Shown: positions 54,361-63,865, numbered from the stretch's first letter. The stretch: DNA of 64,000 nucleotides from Candidatus Poribacteria bacterium (GCA_009841255.1 VXMD01000018.1:62001-126000); one strand, 5' to 3'. Notes: generated from the letters alone by a model not told the origin. A program made the numbers and translations.

Positions 54361-54504
54361 TTTCATATTTCTGTCCCGAGCGAGCATCACCTTACTTTCC
54401 ATCGTTTCGTTTAAGCTTCGCGTCCAATCTTCCAAGACTCACCGAAAACTGAACGGCTCTGGGTCGCGATTCAGAGCCATTTAATTGTCGGTTTTTTGCG
54501 CATT

Positions 54505-54596
54505 TTCGCATAGGGATCGCGAGCACAGCTCGCTCCTACAGCGAAGAGACCTCAAGCAGAAAATCGAAATTATGGGGAATTGAATGCCTCTGGTCG
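54505..54596. repeat. Palindrome-family and GAATTGAATGCCTCTG tail
   Basis: CGCGAGCACAGCTCGCTCCT resembles the dispersed palindromes, followed at 54577 by GAATTGAATGCCTCTG shared with 33350-33368. Confidence 0.5.
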
Positions 54597-54609
54597 CGAT
54601 GTCTGGTAT

Positions 54610-54638
54610 TTGAAATTCAAAATGAGATATGATATACT
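54610..54638 (+). promoter_or_regulatory. Promoter of the restriction-modification pair
   Basis: TTGAAA (54610-54615) and TATACT (54633-54638), 17 bases apart, about 60 bases upstream of GTG54699. Confidence 0.6.
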
Positions 54639-54698
54639 TCAATAAGTAGTGGGCAAGTCTTGAAGTGAGTTCATAACTTTTCCGTGTGGAGGCATTCA

Positions 54699-55841
54699 GT
54701 GGCGACGCTCTATTTGAAAGGCTTCATAAGAGATGCGACATACACACCACATCTCAATCCAGAGAAATTTGAAGCGTATGATATAACCCAATTTGATGTG
54801 AATCAAGCACAAGCATCCGGACTCATTGATTTGGGAACATCAGGAAATAATCTGGCTTTTTCAAAGTGGGTTTCGCCGAAACGGACGCGCTCCTACCCTT
54901 TTGCACGGATTTATAACACGTTCCATTTCAATACAAAAAAGGTAACAATTATTCCGATTATCAAAGATGAAGGGGCGGGTACGCAGAATAACGATCGAAT
55001 TAACTTCATCACATTTTCATGGATGAATCTCTTGAACATCTACATTATCTTAGCGTGGTATGAAGATGCGGAGAGGAAACCAGGCACAACCGACCGAATT
55101 ACTAATCAGATTTTGAACGTTGAAAGCGTGCGTGAGAAATTGTTTGAGGTGAGTCGGTATCAGATGACTGCGTTACATTGGAACACAACACACTTTGAGA
55201 GAGACTTTGAGGCAATTTACCTTAATGCAGTTGATGGATACAAGAAAATATCTCAGGAGAGAAACGTCGCCGTTCACAGTCCCAAAAATCACCTGCAAAC
55301 TCTTGAACGGTTTAAAGTAACGGGTCATTTCAGTCTAAACTCGTTTAAAGAAGCAAGTCTTCCACGCTCGTATGAAGCTGCCCATAGGGAGTCTGTAACA
55401 ACACACGTCTTAGAATCCCTTCAAGAAAACACTAAGGGTGTTTTCAGCATTTCAAACTATCTGGGTGGGCAGTATTATTTAACCGCCGATGAAGTTTATT
55501 GGAAAAATGAACAGTTAGTTATACAAGAATCCAAGAACAGTAGCAAAGGGAAACTCCCATCTGAAGATGACATCAAGGATGGTTTATTCAAATTGATTCT
55601 TTTTGCGAGTATGGAAGAAGTGGCAATTGATGAAAGAACAAATATCCAGTTTACCACCCGATTGAAACTAACAGGCGATCTCATTGGTAACCTACTTCTA
55701 CCTTGCACCATAGAGGATGTGTTTAATTTTTCTGCAACAAATCGTTTAACACAAGCCCATCAAAAAAGGCTCATTTTGCTTAACCAAGAAGCAAGTAAAA
55801 ATAACAGATTACAAGTATGGATAACCGGTCACCATGCGTAA
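54699..55841 (+). CDS. Putative type II restriction endonuclease
   Basis: A 380-residue soluble protein without a family I can name. I identify it as an endonuclease from its overlap with an adenine methylase and a PD-(D/E)xK-like core: TADEVYW then VIQESKNS, with Asp at about 264 and E277-x-K279. A Trp/Tyr-rich N-terminal half would serve DNA binding. The GTG start at 54699 has GGAGG six bases upstream; the frame extends 15 bases earlier. It overlaps the methylase gene by eight bases. The region is AT-rich relative to neighbours, suggesting acquisition by transfer. Confidence 0.7.
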   Translation: MATLYLKGFIRDATYTPHLNPEKFEAYDITQFDVNQAQASGLIDLGTSGNNLAFSKWVSPKRTRSYPFARIYNTFHFNTKKVTIIPIIKDEGAGTQNNDRINFITFSWMNLLNIYIILAWYEDAERKPGTTDRITNQILNVESVREKLFEVSRYQMTALHWNTTHFERDFEAIYLNAVDGYKKISQERNVAVHSPKNHLQTLERFKVTGHFSLNSFKEASLPRSYEAAHRESVTTHVLESLQENTKGVFSISNYLGGQYYLTADEVYWKNEQLVIQESKNSSKGKLPSEDDIKDGLFKLILFASMEEVAIDERTNIQFTTRLKLTGDLIGNLLLPCTIEDVFNFSATNRLTQAHQKRLILLNQEASKNNRLQVWITGHHA

Positions 55842-56667
55842 ATTAGCAAAAAGCCCACTGCGGTATCCAGGGGGTAAATCGAGGGCACTCAAACAGATTC
55901 TTCCATTGATTCCGGTGAATATATCCGAATTTCGTGAACCTTTCGTCGGTGGAGGATCTGTCTTTTTTGCGATCCGAAGCCTCTTTCAAAACCGGATCAC
56001 ATCCTATTGGATTAACGATCTTAACTATGACCTCTACTGTTTCTGGAAACAAGCAAGAGATGATGGCCCCAGTTTGGTTGATGCACTCATAGAAAAACGC
56101 TCAACCGCTACAGATGGGCGGACCCTGTTTGAAGAACTCACAAAAACGAAAGACGAACTGAGTCAAAACCGGGAACTTCTTTGCGAGTTTCAACGCGCGG
56201 TGCGCTTCTTCGTGCTCAACCGCATCACTTTTTCTGGCGTGGTGGATTCCGGTGGATATTCACAATCTGCTTTTGAGAAGCGTTTCACGGATTCATCTAT
56301 CGAACGTGTGAAAAATATTTGTCCCTATCTTTCCGATGTCAAAATCACGAACGGAGATTATATCGATGCTTTGTTCCAAGACGGTAAGGATGTATTTATT
56401 TTTTTGGATCCACCCTATTGGAAGGCAACGGAGTCAAAATTGTACGGAGTGAGAGGCACACTGCATACGGCTTTTGACCATGTGCAATTCGCTGAGGATA
56501 TGCGAAAGTGTCCACACAAATGGTTGATCACCTATGACGACTCGCCTGTCATCAGGGACCTCTTCGACTTTGCTGAGATTCAGGAATGGACGCTCCAATA
56601 CGGAATGAATAACTACCGACAAGGGAATGCGGCAAAAGGGAGAGAGTTGTTTATCAAGAATTATTGA
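55834..56667 (+). CDS. D12-class (Dam-family) DNA adenine methylase
   Basis: A 277-residue N6-adenine methylase of the Dam/D12 class. Signature order: LRYPGGKSRALKQILPLIP, motif I FREPFVGGGSVFFAIR (about residues 33-48), WINDLNYDLYCFW, and the catalytic LDPPYW (D192-Y195). Length and order match Dam-type methylases of type II systems. It partners the upstream endonuclease, protecting its own sites. The C-terminus NNYRQGNAAKGRELFIKNY is typical for the family. Confidence 0.92.
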   Translation: MRKLAKSPLRYPGGKSRALKQILPLIPVNISEFREPFVGGGSVFFAIRSLFQNRITSYWINDLNYDLYCFWKQARDDGPSLVDALIEKRSTATDGRTLFEELTKTKDELSQNRELLCEFQRAVRFFVLNRITFSGVVDSGGYSQSAFEKRFTDSSIERVKNICPYLSDVKITNGDYIDALFQDGKDVFIFLDPPYWKATESKLYGVRGTLHTAFDHVQFAEDMRKCPHKWLITYDDSPVIRDLFDFAEIQEWTLQYGMNNYRQGNAAKGRELFIKNY

Positions 56668-56680
56668 GAGGAATGGCGAT

Positions 56681-57589
56681 ATGGAGTGGAAAGAGGCGCT
56701 GCTGGGCATTGTAAAGGATTCAGGCGCACGACTGCGGTTTGGGGAACCCCTCGCAAAGCACACCTATTTCGGCATCGGTGGTGAAGCCACTGCTTACATA
56801 GAAATTAGTACGGTAAGCGAATTGGCGGCGGTGGCTCGGTTCCATCGGCAGTGGGAGGTTCCGGTCGCGATGATTGGTCGTGGCTCAAATCTGTTGGTGA
56901 GCGATACCGGCTTCAACGGCATCAGCATCAGGCTAGTCGGGGAGTTAGCGAAATTACAGGTCGATGGGAAGGTTATTTCGGTCGGTGCGGGTCTCTCATT
57001 GCCGCGACTCTCAAAAACAATGTCGCGAGGCGGTCTGAGCGGTGTGGAATTCGCACTCGGCATCCCCGGCTCCGTCGGCGGGGCACTGATTATGAACGCT
57101 GGTGCCTGGGGGAGCAGTTTTGGGGATATCGTCACAGACGTCACGGTCATGAACAATACGGGTGAACTGCTCACCTTAACCCACGCCGAAGCGGAATTTG
57201 AATACCGACACAGCGGTTTGGACGCTTATTTCTGTGTCACAGGGGCGACGCTGAGACTCGAACCGGGAAACGTTGACACCATCACGGCGCGGATGCAAGC
57301 ATTTTACAAGCAGAAAGTCGAAACACAACCCTTCGCTGAAGAGAATGCGGGATGTATGTTCAAAAATCCGCCCGGTGATTCCGCAGGGCGGCTGATCGAC
57401 CTCAGTGGTCTGAAAGGTCATCGTATCGGTGGCGCAGAGGTATCAACGGTACATGGGAATTTTATTCTCAATATCGACAACGCAACAGCGGCGGATGTGT
57501 TGGATTTGGTGGCTTACATCCAAGAGCAGGTGCGTGAAAAGACGGGGATATCCCTACAAACAGAAGTAAAACGACTGGGTTTTGATTAG
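56681..57589 (+). CDS. murB: UDP-N-acetylenolpyruvoylglucosamine reductase
   Basis: FAD enzyme that reduces UDP-GlcNAc-enolpyruvate to UDP-MurNAc in peptidoglycan synthesis. N-terminal KHTYFGIGGEA, FAD-binding GRGSNLLVSDTGF (about 70-82), GIPGSVGGALIMNAGAWGS, the substrate-binding AGCMFKNPPGDSAGRLID with catalytic Ser, and C-terminal AEVSTVHGNFILN. Length 302 from ATG56681 is normal; the frame extends upstream. AGAGGA lies upstream. Starts 13 bases after the methylase stop, so it may be expressed with it, which ties a core gene to a defence pair. Confidence 0.95.
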   Translation: MEWKEALLGIVKDSGARLRFGEPLAKHTYFGIGGEATAYIEISTVSELAAVARFHRQWEVPVAMIGRGSNLLVSDTGFNGISIRLVGELAKLQVDGKVISVGAGLSLPRLSKTMSRGGLSGVEFALGIPGSVGGALIMNAGAWGSSFGDIVTDVTVMNNTGELLTLTHAEAEFEYRHSGLDAYFCVTGATLRLEPGNVDTITARMQAFYKQKVETQPFAEENAGCMFKNPPGDSAGRLIDLSGLKGHRIGGAEVSTVHGNFILNIDNATAADVLDLVAYIQEQVREKTGISLQTEVKRLGFD

Positions 57590-57630
57590 GACAGGCACAA
57601 GACCTGCCCCTACGGAACGAACTATTACAC

Positions 57631-58827
57631 TTAAGGTCGGATAACCGTGCCGTCCATCCGCCGCACGGGTGCCCAACCGCCGTTAAGAGGATCCTCTGGG
57701 AACGGGAATCGCGCCGCGAGTTCCTCATCTACATCAATCCCAAGACCCGGTGCCTCATTTACCCAAAAACAGCCATCTCGAATCTCGGGACAACCGGGGA
57801 AGACTTCCTTGGTGTTTTCACCAAAGACGTGTTGCTCCTGAATCCCGAAGTTATAGCAGGCGAGATCCAGCGCAACGTTGGCGGCATGCCCAACCGGAGA
57901 GACATCGCCAGGACCGTGCCATGCGGTGCGTACGCCGAAGAATTCACAGAACGCGGCGAGTTTGCGCGCAGGACTGATACCCCCGATTTGTGAGATATGC
58001 ACCCGGATAAAGTCGATAAGCCGATCTTTGATAAGGTGGACGTATTCGTTCGGATTGTTGAACAGTTCACCCATCGCAATCGGGATGCTCGTCTGTTGAC
58101 GCATGAGTTGGAAATAGTCAACATCTTCAGGGGCAAACGGGTCCTCAAGGAAGAAGAGGTTATACGGTTCCAGTCCTTTTGCGAGATTAATCGCTTGGAT
58201 GGGCGGGATACGTTCATGCACGTCGTGGAGGAGTTCTATCTCGTCGCCGAGCTGTGTCCGCAAATGATCGAAGAGTTTAATGACGGTATTGACGTAAGGG
58301 GTCGGTTCAAAAGCGGGTGAACTCCGCCTTCTTCCACCGCCTGCACCATACGTCGAATACCCCGGTATTGCTACCTGCGAGCGGACATAGCGATACCCCT
58401 GCTCCATATAACGGCGGATGCTCTCCTCCACTTCCTCGAAAGTGCTACCGCCTGCGTGTGCATAAAGCGTTGCAGCTTCTCGGCATTTACCGCCGAGCAG
58501 TTGGTAGACGGGCATGTTGGCACGCTTGCCCATGATGTCCCACAAAGCGATATCCACACCACTGAGTGCATTGTTCAGCACTGGACCGTTCCGCCAATAG
58601 GAGCTGACAAAACTGGTCTGGAAGATGTCCTCTATGTTCGCCGGATCTTTCCCAATGAGAAAGGGTTTGAGGTACTCATCAACTGCGGTGGCTACGGCAA
58701 GTGGACGCTGTGTAAAGGTTGCGCATCCGATACCGTATAAACCGGGTTCACTCGTTTCAATCTTAACAACGACGAGTCGAGTGCCATTCGGTGCCGTCAA
58801 AATCGTTTTCACATCCGTAATCTTCAT
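57631..58827 (-). CDS. Enolase-superfamily dehydratase (RspA/mannonate dehydratase type)
   Basis: Member of the MLE/MR enolase superfamily, 398 residues, closest in look to ManD/RspA. N-terminal capping domain then TIM barrel. Metal ligands: HDVHER (Asp about 210, His 212), FFLEDPF (Glu about 236), and MGELFNNP (Glu about 262), plus AWHGPGD near 312. ManD has this order and spacing. Several relatives are D-mannonate or D-gluconate dehydratases, so sugar-acid breakdown is likely. It is preceded by a CCGCAAGG repeat module at ATG58827. Confidence 0.9.
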   Translation of the reverse strand: MKITDVKTILTAPNGTRLVVVKIETSEPGLYGIGCATFTQRPLAVATAVDEYLKPFLIGKDPANIEDIFQTSFVSSYWRNGPVLNNALSGVDIALWDIMGKRANMPVYQLLGGKCREAATLYAHAGGSTFEEVEESIRRYMEQGYRYVRSQVAIPGYSTYGAGGGRRRSSPAFEPTPYVNTVIKLFDHLRTQLGDEIELLHDVHERIPPIQAINLAKGLEPYNLFFLEDPFAPEDVDYFQLMRQQTSIPIAMGELFNNPNEYVHLIKDRLIDFIRVHISQIGGISPARKLAAFCEFFGVRTAWHGPGDVSPVGHAANVALDLACYNFGIQEQHVFGENTKEVFPGCPEIRDGCFWVNEAPGLGIDVDEELAARFPFPEDPLNGGWAPVRRMDGTVIRP

Positions 58828-58829
58828 AT

Positions 58830-59010
58830 TTTAAGCTTTCCTTGCGGTTCGGTTAGGGCAGTTTGATAAATAAAGTGCCTCTCCGTAGACCCGCCTGCGC
58901 CGTTGTTGCAGGCTTTTTTAATTATTCCTTACGGCTTAGTCAGGGTGGTTTGATAGAGTGGTTCGGTTAGGACAGTTTGATAGATAAAGTACCTCTCCGT
59001 AAACCCCCAG
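58830..59010. repeat. Intergenic repeat with two Poribacteria-like modules
   Basis: CCTTGCGGTTCGGTTAGGGC, TGCCTCTCCGTAGACCCGCC and GCCTGCAACAACGGCGCAGG, followed by a second degenerate copy (58935-59005, CCTTACGGCTTAGTCAGGGT). No gene in 58828-59097. Confidence 0.75.
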
Positions 59011-59097
59011 TAAACAAAACACCGTATTTCTCGCCTCGCGAACATTTAAAAAAGTATATCAAACGGAATGCGCCGTGTCAAAGGAATTTGCCCACTC

Positions 59098-61188
59098 CTA
59101 TTTCTTCGTCAAAATAAGATTCTGGTAGACATCAACAACGGCAGAGAAATTTGGAGGGACTACAGTGGTGGCACTAAATTCTGTTACAATCGCAGGACCT
59201 GCGATTTGATTGCCGGGACGCAACGCCTCACGTCGGTAGAAATCGGTCGGGAGTGCGTCCCCCTCAAAGATAACAGGATTTTGGGAATAGGGGCGAGGTA
59301 ACCTCGCCCCTACTGCGGCATCCGTATCGGCGAGTGCGACCGATTGAATGGGAGGTTTGTCAGTCTCTCCAGTGGCTGTCAGTCGAAGGTTCACCACCTC
59401 CACCGGCGCATCGGTGCGGGCATAGCCAAACCGCAACGCATGCGCGGCGTGAAATCTTTCAACAAGTACCTCTATTTCGGTTGAAGGAACATGTTCTGCG
59501 GTAAAACACGGGATATTCAATTCATAAGATTGTCCCTCATACCGCATATCAAGCGAACGGTCAATTTTAAGCTGATGCGGGCGGAACCCCTCACTTCTCA
59601 TCTCACCTTCTGCGCGGGTTAAGAGTGTGTCAAAACCAGCGTTCAACGCGCCAACAAGGCTTGGGCTACTTTCGCTGCTCCTTTCAAACTGCCATAATAC
59701 TGTCTGTGAGTAATCTTTAACGACATCTGCGAAGAGCATCCCGTAAGCAGAGAGCAAACCGCCGTTTGGCGGAATAAGCACTGTCTCAATGCCGAGATTC
59801 TCTGCCATAAATGCGGCATGTAAACCGCCAGCACCACCGAAAGAGATGAGCGTGAAATCGCGTGTATCAAATCCGCGCTCCACCGAGATGACCTTGATGG
59901 CGCGTTCCATCGCCGCGTTAGCGACCTTAAGAATGCCATCCGCCGCTTGTAGCGGTGGAACGCCAAGACGCTTCGCAAATTTCTCAATGTGTGTGCGGGT
60001 CTTATCGGAATTAAGAGACATTGCCCCCCCTAAAAATTGGGTCGCTGCGATACGTCCCAAGTAGAGGTTCGCGTCGGTTACGGTGATGTCTCCGCCGTTG
60101 TTTCCGTAGCAGATGGGACCTGGATCTGCGCCTGCACTTTCCGGTCCGACGCGTAGGGCACCGCCGGCATCTATAGTCGCAATAGAACCGCCGCCAGCAC
60201 CAACGGTGTGAATATCAATCAGCGGAACCTTGATCGGGAGCCCACTAATCGTACTCTCGGTCGTGAGGGAGATACCGCCATTGCAGAGGCTCACATCCGT
60301 TGAAGTGCCACCCATATCAAACGTGATGATCTGGTCGTAGCCAGCGGCCTTGGCGACTTGATACGCACCAATAACACCACCGGCGGGACCGGAAAGGACA
60401 GTACGGATCCCCGCGGATTCAAAGTTCTCAGCAGAGATACACCCTCCGTTCGAGAGCATCAAACGGAACGCGGCTGGAAACTGCTCAGCATCAGTCAGCG
60501 TCGAGAGATGCCGTTCCAAAGTCGGACGGATATACGCGTTGGCCACAGTGGTACTGAACCGTGCATACTCTCGATATTCCGGTAAGACTTCGTATGAACA
60601 GGAGACGGGTATACCGAGTCGGGCAAGGTGTTTCGCGACAATCTGTTCGTTCCGTGGATTGACGTAGGCAAAAAGGAAACAAACGGCGACAGCATCAAGT
60701 TCCAACGTAGCGAGTTCGGACGCGAGCACCTCTAAATCGCGTGGTTCAATCTCAGTCTGGATTTCACCTGTGTGCAGTGTCCGTTCTGATATACCGAAGC
60801 GTCTATCGGCAGAAACAAGCGGAGCGGGTCGTTCGACGAAAAAATCATAGAGGTTCGGACGTGCCTGCCTACCGATCTCTAAAATATCCTCAAAATCTTT
60901 CGTTGTGACGAGGGCGATACGCGCACCTCTCCGCTCAAGGAGTGCGTTCGTTGCGACTGTCGAGCCGTGAACAATGTCCGGTTTCCGTTCGGTATCGATG
61001 TCGTGCTGATGCAAGATTTCACTCACACCCTGTATTACGGCGAGGGCAGGATTCCGCGGCGTGGACAGGACCTTGTGCGTGAATAGATCGCCACCCATAC
61101 GCATCACAATGTCGGTGAACGTGCCACCCGTATCAACCCCGATACTTTTAGTTATTAAATCTAGTCGATGCTCCATTTCATTACGCAT
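59098..61188 (-). CDS. hyuA: Hydantoinase/oxoprolinase A subunit (N-methylhydantoinase A-like)
   Basis: ATP-dependent hydantoinase/oxoprolinase A-type protein of 696 residues. N-terminal SIGVDTGGTFTDIVM (about residues 15-29) is the ASKHA-type phosphate-binding motif, FDMGGTSTDVSLCNGG (about 290-305) the second, and GPAGGVIGAY the third. Catalyses ATP-dependent ring opening of hydantoins or 5-oxoproline with a B subunit. No hyuB is adjacent. A repeat palindrome (59288-59312) encodes VGARLPRP near residue 627, so the reading frame carries a mobile-type repeat. The 696-residue length is close to the usual 690. Confidence 0.92.
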   Translation of the reverse strand: MRNEMEHRLDLITKSIGVDTGGTFTDIVMRMGGDLFTHKVLSTPRNPALAVIQGVSEILHQHDIDTERKPDIVHGSTVATNALLERRGARIALVTTKDFEDILEIGRQARPNLYDFFVERPAPLVSADRRFGISERTLHTGEIQTEIEPRDLEVLASELATLELDAVAVCFLFAYVNPRNEQIVAKHLARLGIPVSCSYEVLPEYREYARFSTTVANAYIRPTLERHLSTLTDAEQFPAAFRLMLSNGGCISAENFESAGIRTVLSGPAGGVIGAYQVAKAAGYDQIITFDMGGTSTDVSLCNGGISLTTESTISGLPIKVPLIDIHTVGAGGGSIATIDAGGALRVGPESAGADPGPICYGNNGGDITVTDANLYLGRIAATQFLGGAMSLNSDKTRTHIEKFAKRLGVPPLQAADGILKVANAAMERAIKVISVERGFDTRDFTLISFGGAGGLHAAFMAENLGIETVLIPPNGGLLSAYGMLFADVVKDYSQTVLWQFERSSESSPSLVGALNAGFDTLLTRAEGEMRSEGFRPHQLKIDRSLDMRYEGQSYELNIPCFTAEHVPSTEIEVLVERFHAAHALRFGYARTDAPVEVVNLRLTATGETDKPPIQSVALADTDAAVGARLPRPYSQNPVIFEGDALPTDFYRREALRPGNQIAGPAIVTEFSATTVVPPNFSAVVDVYQNLILTKK
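59288..59312. repeat. Coding palindrome inside hyuA
   Basis: Arms TAGGGGCGAGGT and ACCTCGCCCCTA with one central A. On the coding strand the palindrome reads through in frame as VGARLPRPYS. The same palindrome is intergenic at 5694-5722. Confidence 0.85.
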
Positions 61189-61236
61189 CGGTTTCCGATG
61201 AATTCTGATCCTTTCTGGTCACTCGTTAAAAAGTCT

Positions 61237-61264
61237 TTTATACCCTAAAGTCGGTTTTTACCAA
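61237..61264 (-). promoter_or_regulatory. Possible promoter of hyuA
   Basis: TTGGTA (61264-61259) and TATAAA (61242-61237) on the minus strand with 16-base spacing, 49 bases upstream of ATG61188. Spacing is slightly short. Confidence 0.4.
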
Positions 61265-61316
61265 TTTTATTAGATCGGGATAGATAGGAACCCTCCGAGC
61301 CCTCATCGTTAAAAAA

Positions 61317-62303
61317 TTAGACAACCACGTTCTGTGGTGTGCCTTCCAAAAAAGCGATGATATTGTCCACGGCGCCCTCATTAAGCAGCTCAACGCCTTC
61401 AGGTGTCATATCCGCACAATGTGGGGTCAAAATTACCTGCTCACATTCCAGAAGCGGGTGGTCCACTGGGGGCGGTTCTTGATCATAGACATCAATCGCG
61501 GCACCACCGAGGTGTCCGCCGTTCAAGGCAGCGACCAAGGCGTCTGTATCAATTACACCGCCACGTGCGACGTTGATTAAGAGGGCGTCCTGCTTCATCA
61601 AACCGAGTTCCCGTTCCCCAATGAGATGGTGACTCTCGTCTGTCAGCCTAACGTGCAGACTCACCACATCGGCGGTACGGAGCAGTTTCTCCAGCGGAAC
61701 AAACTGTACCCCCAATGTCGCTGCGCGTGCCGCTGAGGGGTGATACGTCCACGCGATAACGTTCATCCCGATTGCCCGTCCCAGACGTGTCATCTCTGCC
61801 CCGATATGCCCCGTGCCTATAATTCCCAAGGTTTTGCCTTGAAGGTAAACGTTGTCCATACGGGGCCATTCACCCGCCTTCATAGATGTTGTCAGGAACG
61901 CCGCTCGTTTGGCGAGTGCGAACATCAATCCAAACCCGTGTTCCGCTACAACTGGGGCGGTCCGTCCGGGTTGATTGCAAACGGTAATTCCACGCTTTTT
62001 CGCTTCATCAAGTCCAATCATATCGGTGCCGATAGAGCAGAGCGAAATTAATTTGAGTTTCGGGAGTTGGCAGAGAATTTCATCGGACCATTTGACGATG
62101 CCGCGTGAATTGATGAGGATATCTGCATCTTCAGCACGGCGAATTTTTTCTTCGGAGGTTTCGGGTCGGTCGGTGTAGAGCACAACATCGCCATAAGGTT
62201 TGAGGCGTTCCAGATGCGCGGAACCTTGGATTTGCGGTGGCGAATCCCCAGGGACAACAATTTTTAATTTTCGCAGGGCGTTAGATGAAGTTTTTTGTTT
62301 CAT
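61317..62303 (-). CDS. D-2-hydroxyacid dehydrogenase (SerA/phosphoglycerate dehydrogenase-like)
   Basis: NAD-dependent dehydrogenase with the 2-hydroxyacid fold. NAD-binding GIIGTGHIGAEM (about residues 160-171 from ATG62303), catalytic Arg in NVARGGVIDTDAL, Glu in VYDQEPPPVDHP, and His in LTPHCADMT. The frame extends upstream to 62408, but residues before Met at 62303 are encoded by the repeat GCGTCGCCTGCGTCCGTTGT, so the start is set there (328 residues). It lies in a sugar-acid/diol metabolic run with the alcohol dehydrogenase. Confidence 0.88.
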   Translation of the reverse strand: MKQKTSSNALRKLKIVVPGDSPPQIQGSAHLERLKPYGDVVLYTDRPETSEEKIRRAEDADILINSRGIVKWSDEILCQLPKLKLISLCSIGTDMIGLDEAKKRGITVCNQPGRTAPVVAEHGFGLMFALAKRAAFLTTSMKAGEWPRMDNVYLQGKTLGIIGTGHIGAEMTRLGRAIGMNVIAWTYHPSAARAATLGVQFVPLEKLLRTADVVSLHVRLTDESHHLIGERELGLMKQDALLINVARGGVIDTDALVAALNGGHLGGAAIDVYDQEPPPVDHPLLECEQVILTPHCADMTPEGVELLNEGAVDNIIAFLEGTPQNVVV

Positions 62304-62307
62304 AGCA

Positions 62308-62350
62308 GTTTTTGGGTTAGCGTCGCCTGCGTCCGTTGTAGCAGGCTTCG
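62308..62350. repeat. Repeat core inside dehydrogenase 5' extension
   Basis: GCCTGCTACAACGGACGCAG on the minus strand, a variant of GCCTGCAACATCGGCGCAGG. Marks the region as non-coding leader. Confidence 0.6.
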
Positions 62351-62439
62351 GTTTAGGCAAAAGAGGGTAGTCTCGGGATATCGTAATTGAACAGTCCTGT
62401 ATCTCCATGGTTAAAAGGTTTAAAGAACTTTACAAAGAC

Positions 62440-63690
62440 CTAATTAATCAGTTTATCTATTGAATCTGCCAAATTACTAAAGGCATTCTGTAATTTTACT
62501 GATGGATCGGGTGTTTCTACGTCGCCATCGCGAGGAGCGAAGCATTTCCGATAGAGTGCGATGATCTCTTCAACCGTTGCTTGCCGTGGATTGTTCGCAG
62601 GACTTCCACTTGCGATGGCATCCTTCGCCATTTGCTCAATGACAGCCTCAAATTTTTCCTTCTCAATACCGATTTCACCGAGTCGTGGCATCTGAATATC
62701 GGTGACGAGTCGTTCCACGGCATCAATCGCGGCGTCCGCCTGTTTCATCGGGGATAACCCATCGATCGGCTCGCCCATGGCGCGTGCAATATCAGCAAAG
62801 CGATCAGGTGCACCGACGACGCTAAATTCCATTACATCCCGTAACAACACCGAATTTGACAACCCGTGGTGGATGTGGAAATACGCACCGATGGGCCGCG
62901 ACATCCCGTGCACTAAAGCGACAGACGAATTGCTGAACGCCATGCCTGCGATAGACGCACCGATCATCATATCCGTGCGGGCTGGGATGTTTTCACCGTC
63001 CGCCCACGCTTGCCGAAGCGAACCGGAGATCATGTCAATCGCCTTCAAGGCGAGTGCGTCGGTTATCGGTTGGGCGCGTTTGGAGATGTATGCCTCTATT
63101 GCGTGCGTTAACGCATCCACACCGACCGCGGCGGTCAAATGCGGTGGGGTTGTTAGGGATAACAGAGGGTCCACCAGTGCAACAGATGCCAATAGGCACG
63201 GGCTACTGAGCATCATCTTGACGTTTCGTTCGGTATCGGTGATGACAGTAACCTTAGAGACTTCGCTACCCGTTCCGCCTGTGGTCGGTATCGCAATGAG
63301 AGGCGCGCCTGGATTCGGGATTTTATCCACCCCCATGTAATCGGCGAAGTCATCGTCGTTCGTCAGTTTCATGGCGATGCCTTTTCCGCAGTCGATCGCA
63401 CTTCCGCCACCGATGCTTACGATGACATCACAGGCTTCTTCAGCATACTGCTTTAAGCCGTCTCGGACGTTCTGTAAAGTTGGATCGGGTGTTACATCGG
63501 AGAAGCACGTACTACTGATTCCAGCACCGTGTAAATTTTGAGCGATCTTGTCGGCGTATCCGATTTTAGCGATACCCGGATCTGTTACGATGAGCGCGTT
63601 CGTTGCACCGAGCCGTTGCGTCTGTTCGCCGACGCTCTCGGACGCGCCTGCGCCTGTAATTATTGTGGATGGGAGTGTTAATGTTCTATC
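62440..63690 (-). CDS. Iron-containing alcohol dehydrogenase (group III)
   Basis: NAD(P)-dependent dehydrogenase of 416 residues. Cofactor motif is GGGSAIDCGKGIA (about 93-105), Fe ligands include the HAIEAY and HGMSRPIGAYFHIHHG motifs (about 195-290), with Asp in TGGTGSEVSKV region. The frame extends to 63744, but Met63690 matches the usual family N-terminus (LTLPSTIITGAGAS). Acts on a primary alcohol, lactaldehyde or similar. No clear promoter. Confidence 0.88.
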   Translation of the reverse strand, partial: DRTLTLPSTIITGAGASESVGEQTQRLGATNALIVTDPGIAKIGYADKIAQNLHGAGISSTCFSDVTPDPTLQNVRDGLKQYAEEACDVIVSIGGGSAIDCGKGIAMKLTNDDDFADYMGVDKIPNPGAPLIAIPTTGGTGSEVSKVTVITDTERNVKMMLSSPCLLASVALVDPLLSLTTPPHLTAAVGVDALTHAIEAYISKRAQPITDALALKAIDMISGSLRQAWADGENIPARTDMMIGASIAGMAFSNSSVALVHGMSRPIGAYFHIHHGLSNSVLLRDVMEFSVVGAPDRFADIARAMGEPIDGLSPMKQADAAIDAVERLVTDIQMPRLGEIGIEKEKFEAVIEQMAKDAIASGSPANNPRQATVEEIIALYRKCFAPRDGDVETPDPSVKLQNAFSNLADSIDKLIN

Positions 63691-63744
63691 CATTTTGAAT
63701 TTTAGGGTAGGTTCATAGTAGTACGATTTATCGCACGTTAACAA

Positions 63745-63788
63745 AGGGCATTGTCCCGCAAGTCCACACGCGACTTGCGAATTGCCCT
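63745..63788 (-). terminator. Imperfect hairpin after HicA-like gene
   Basis: AGGGCATT...CGCAAGTC pairs loosely with GACTTGCG AATTGCCCT; a weak T run follows on the minus strand. Candidate terminator, poorly supported. Confidence 0.35.
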
Positions 63789-63865
63789 ACTACAAACAGA
63801 ATCATCTATACTGTGAAGTTTGACAAAGCATTAGTGTTGTAGGCAATTTTTAATTCCGCTAAGAG

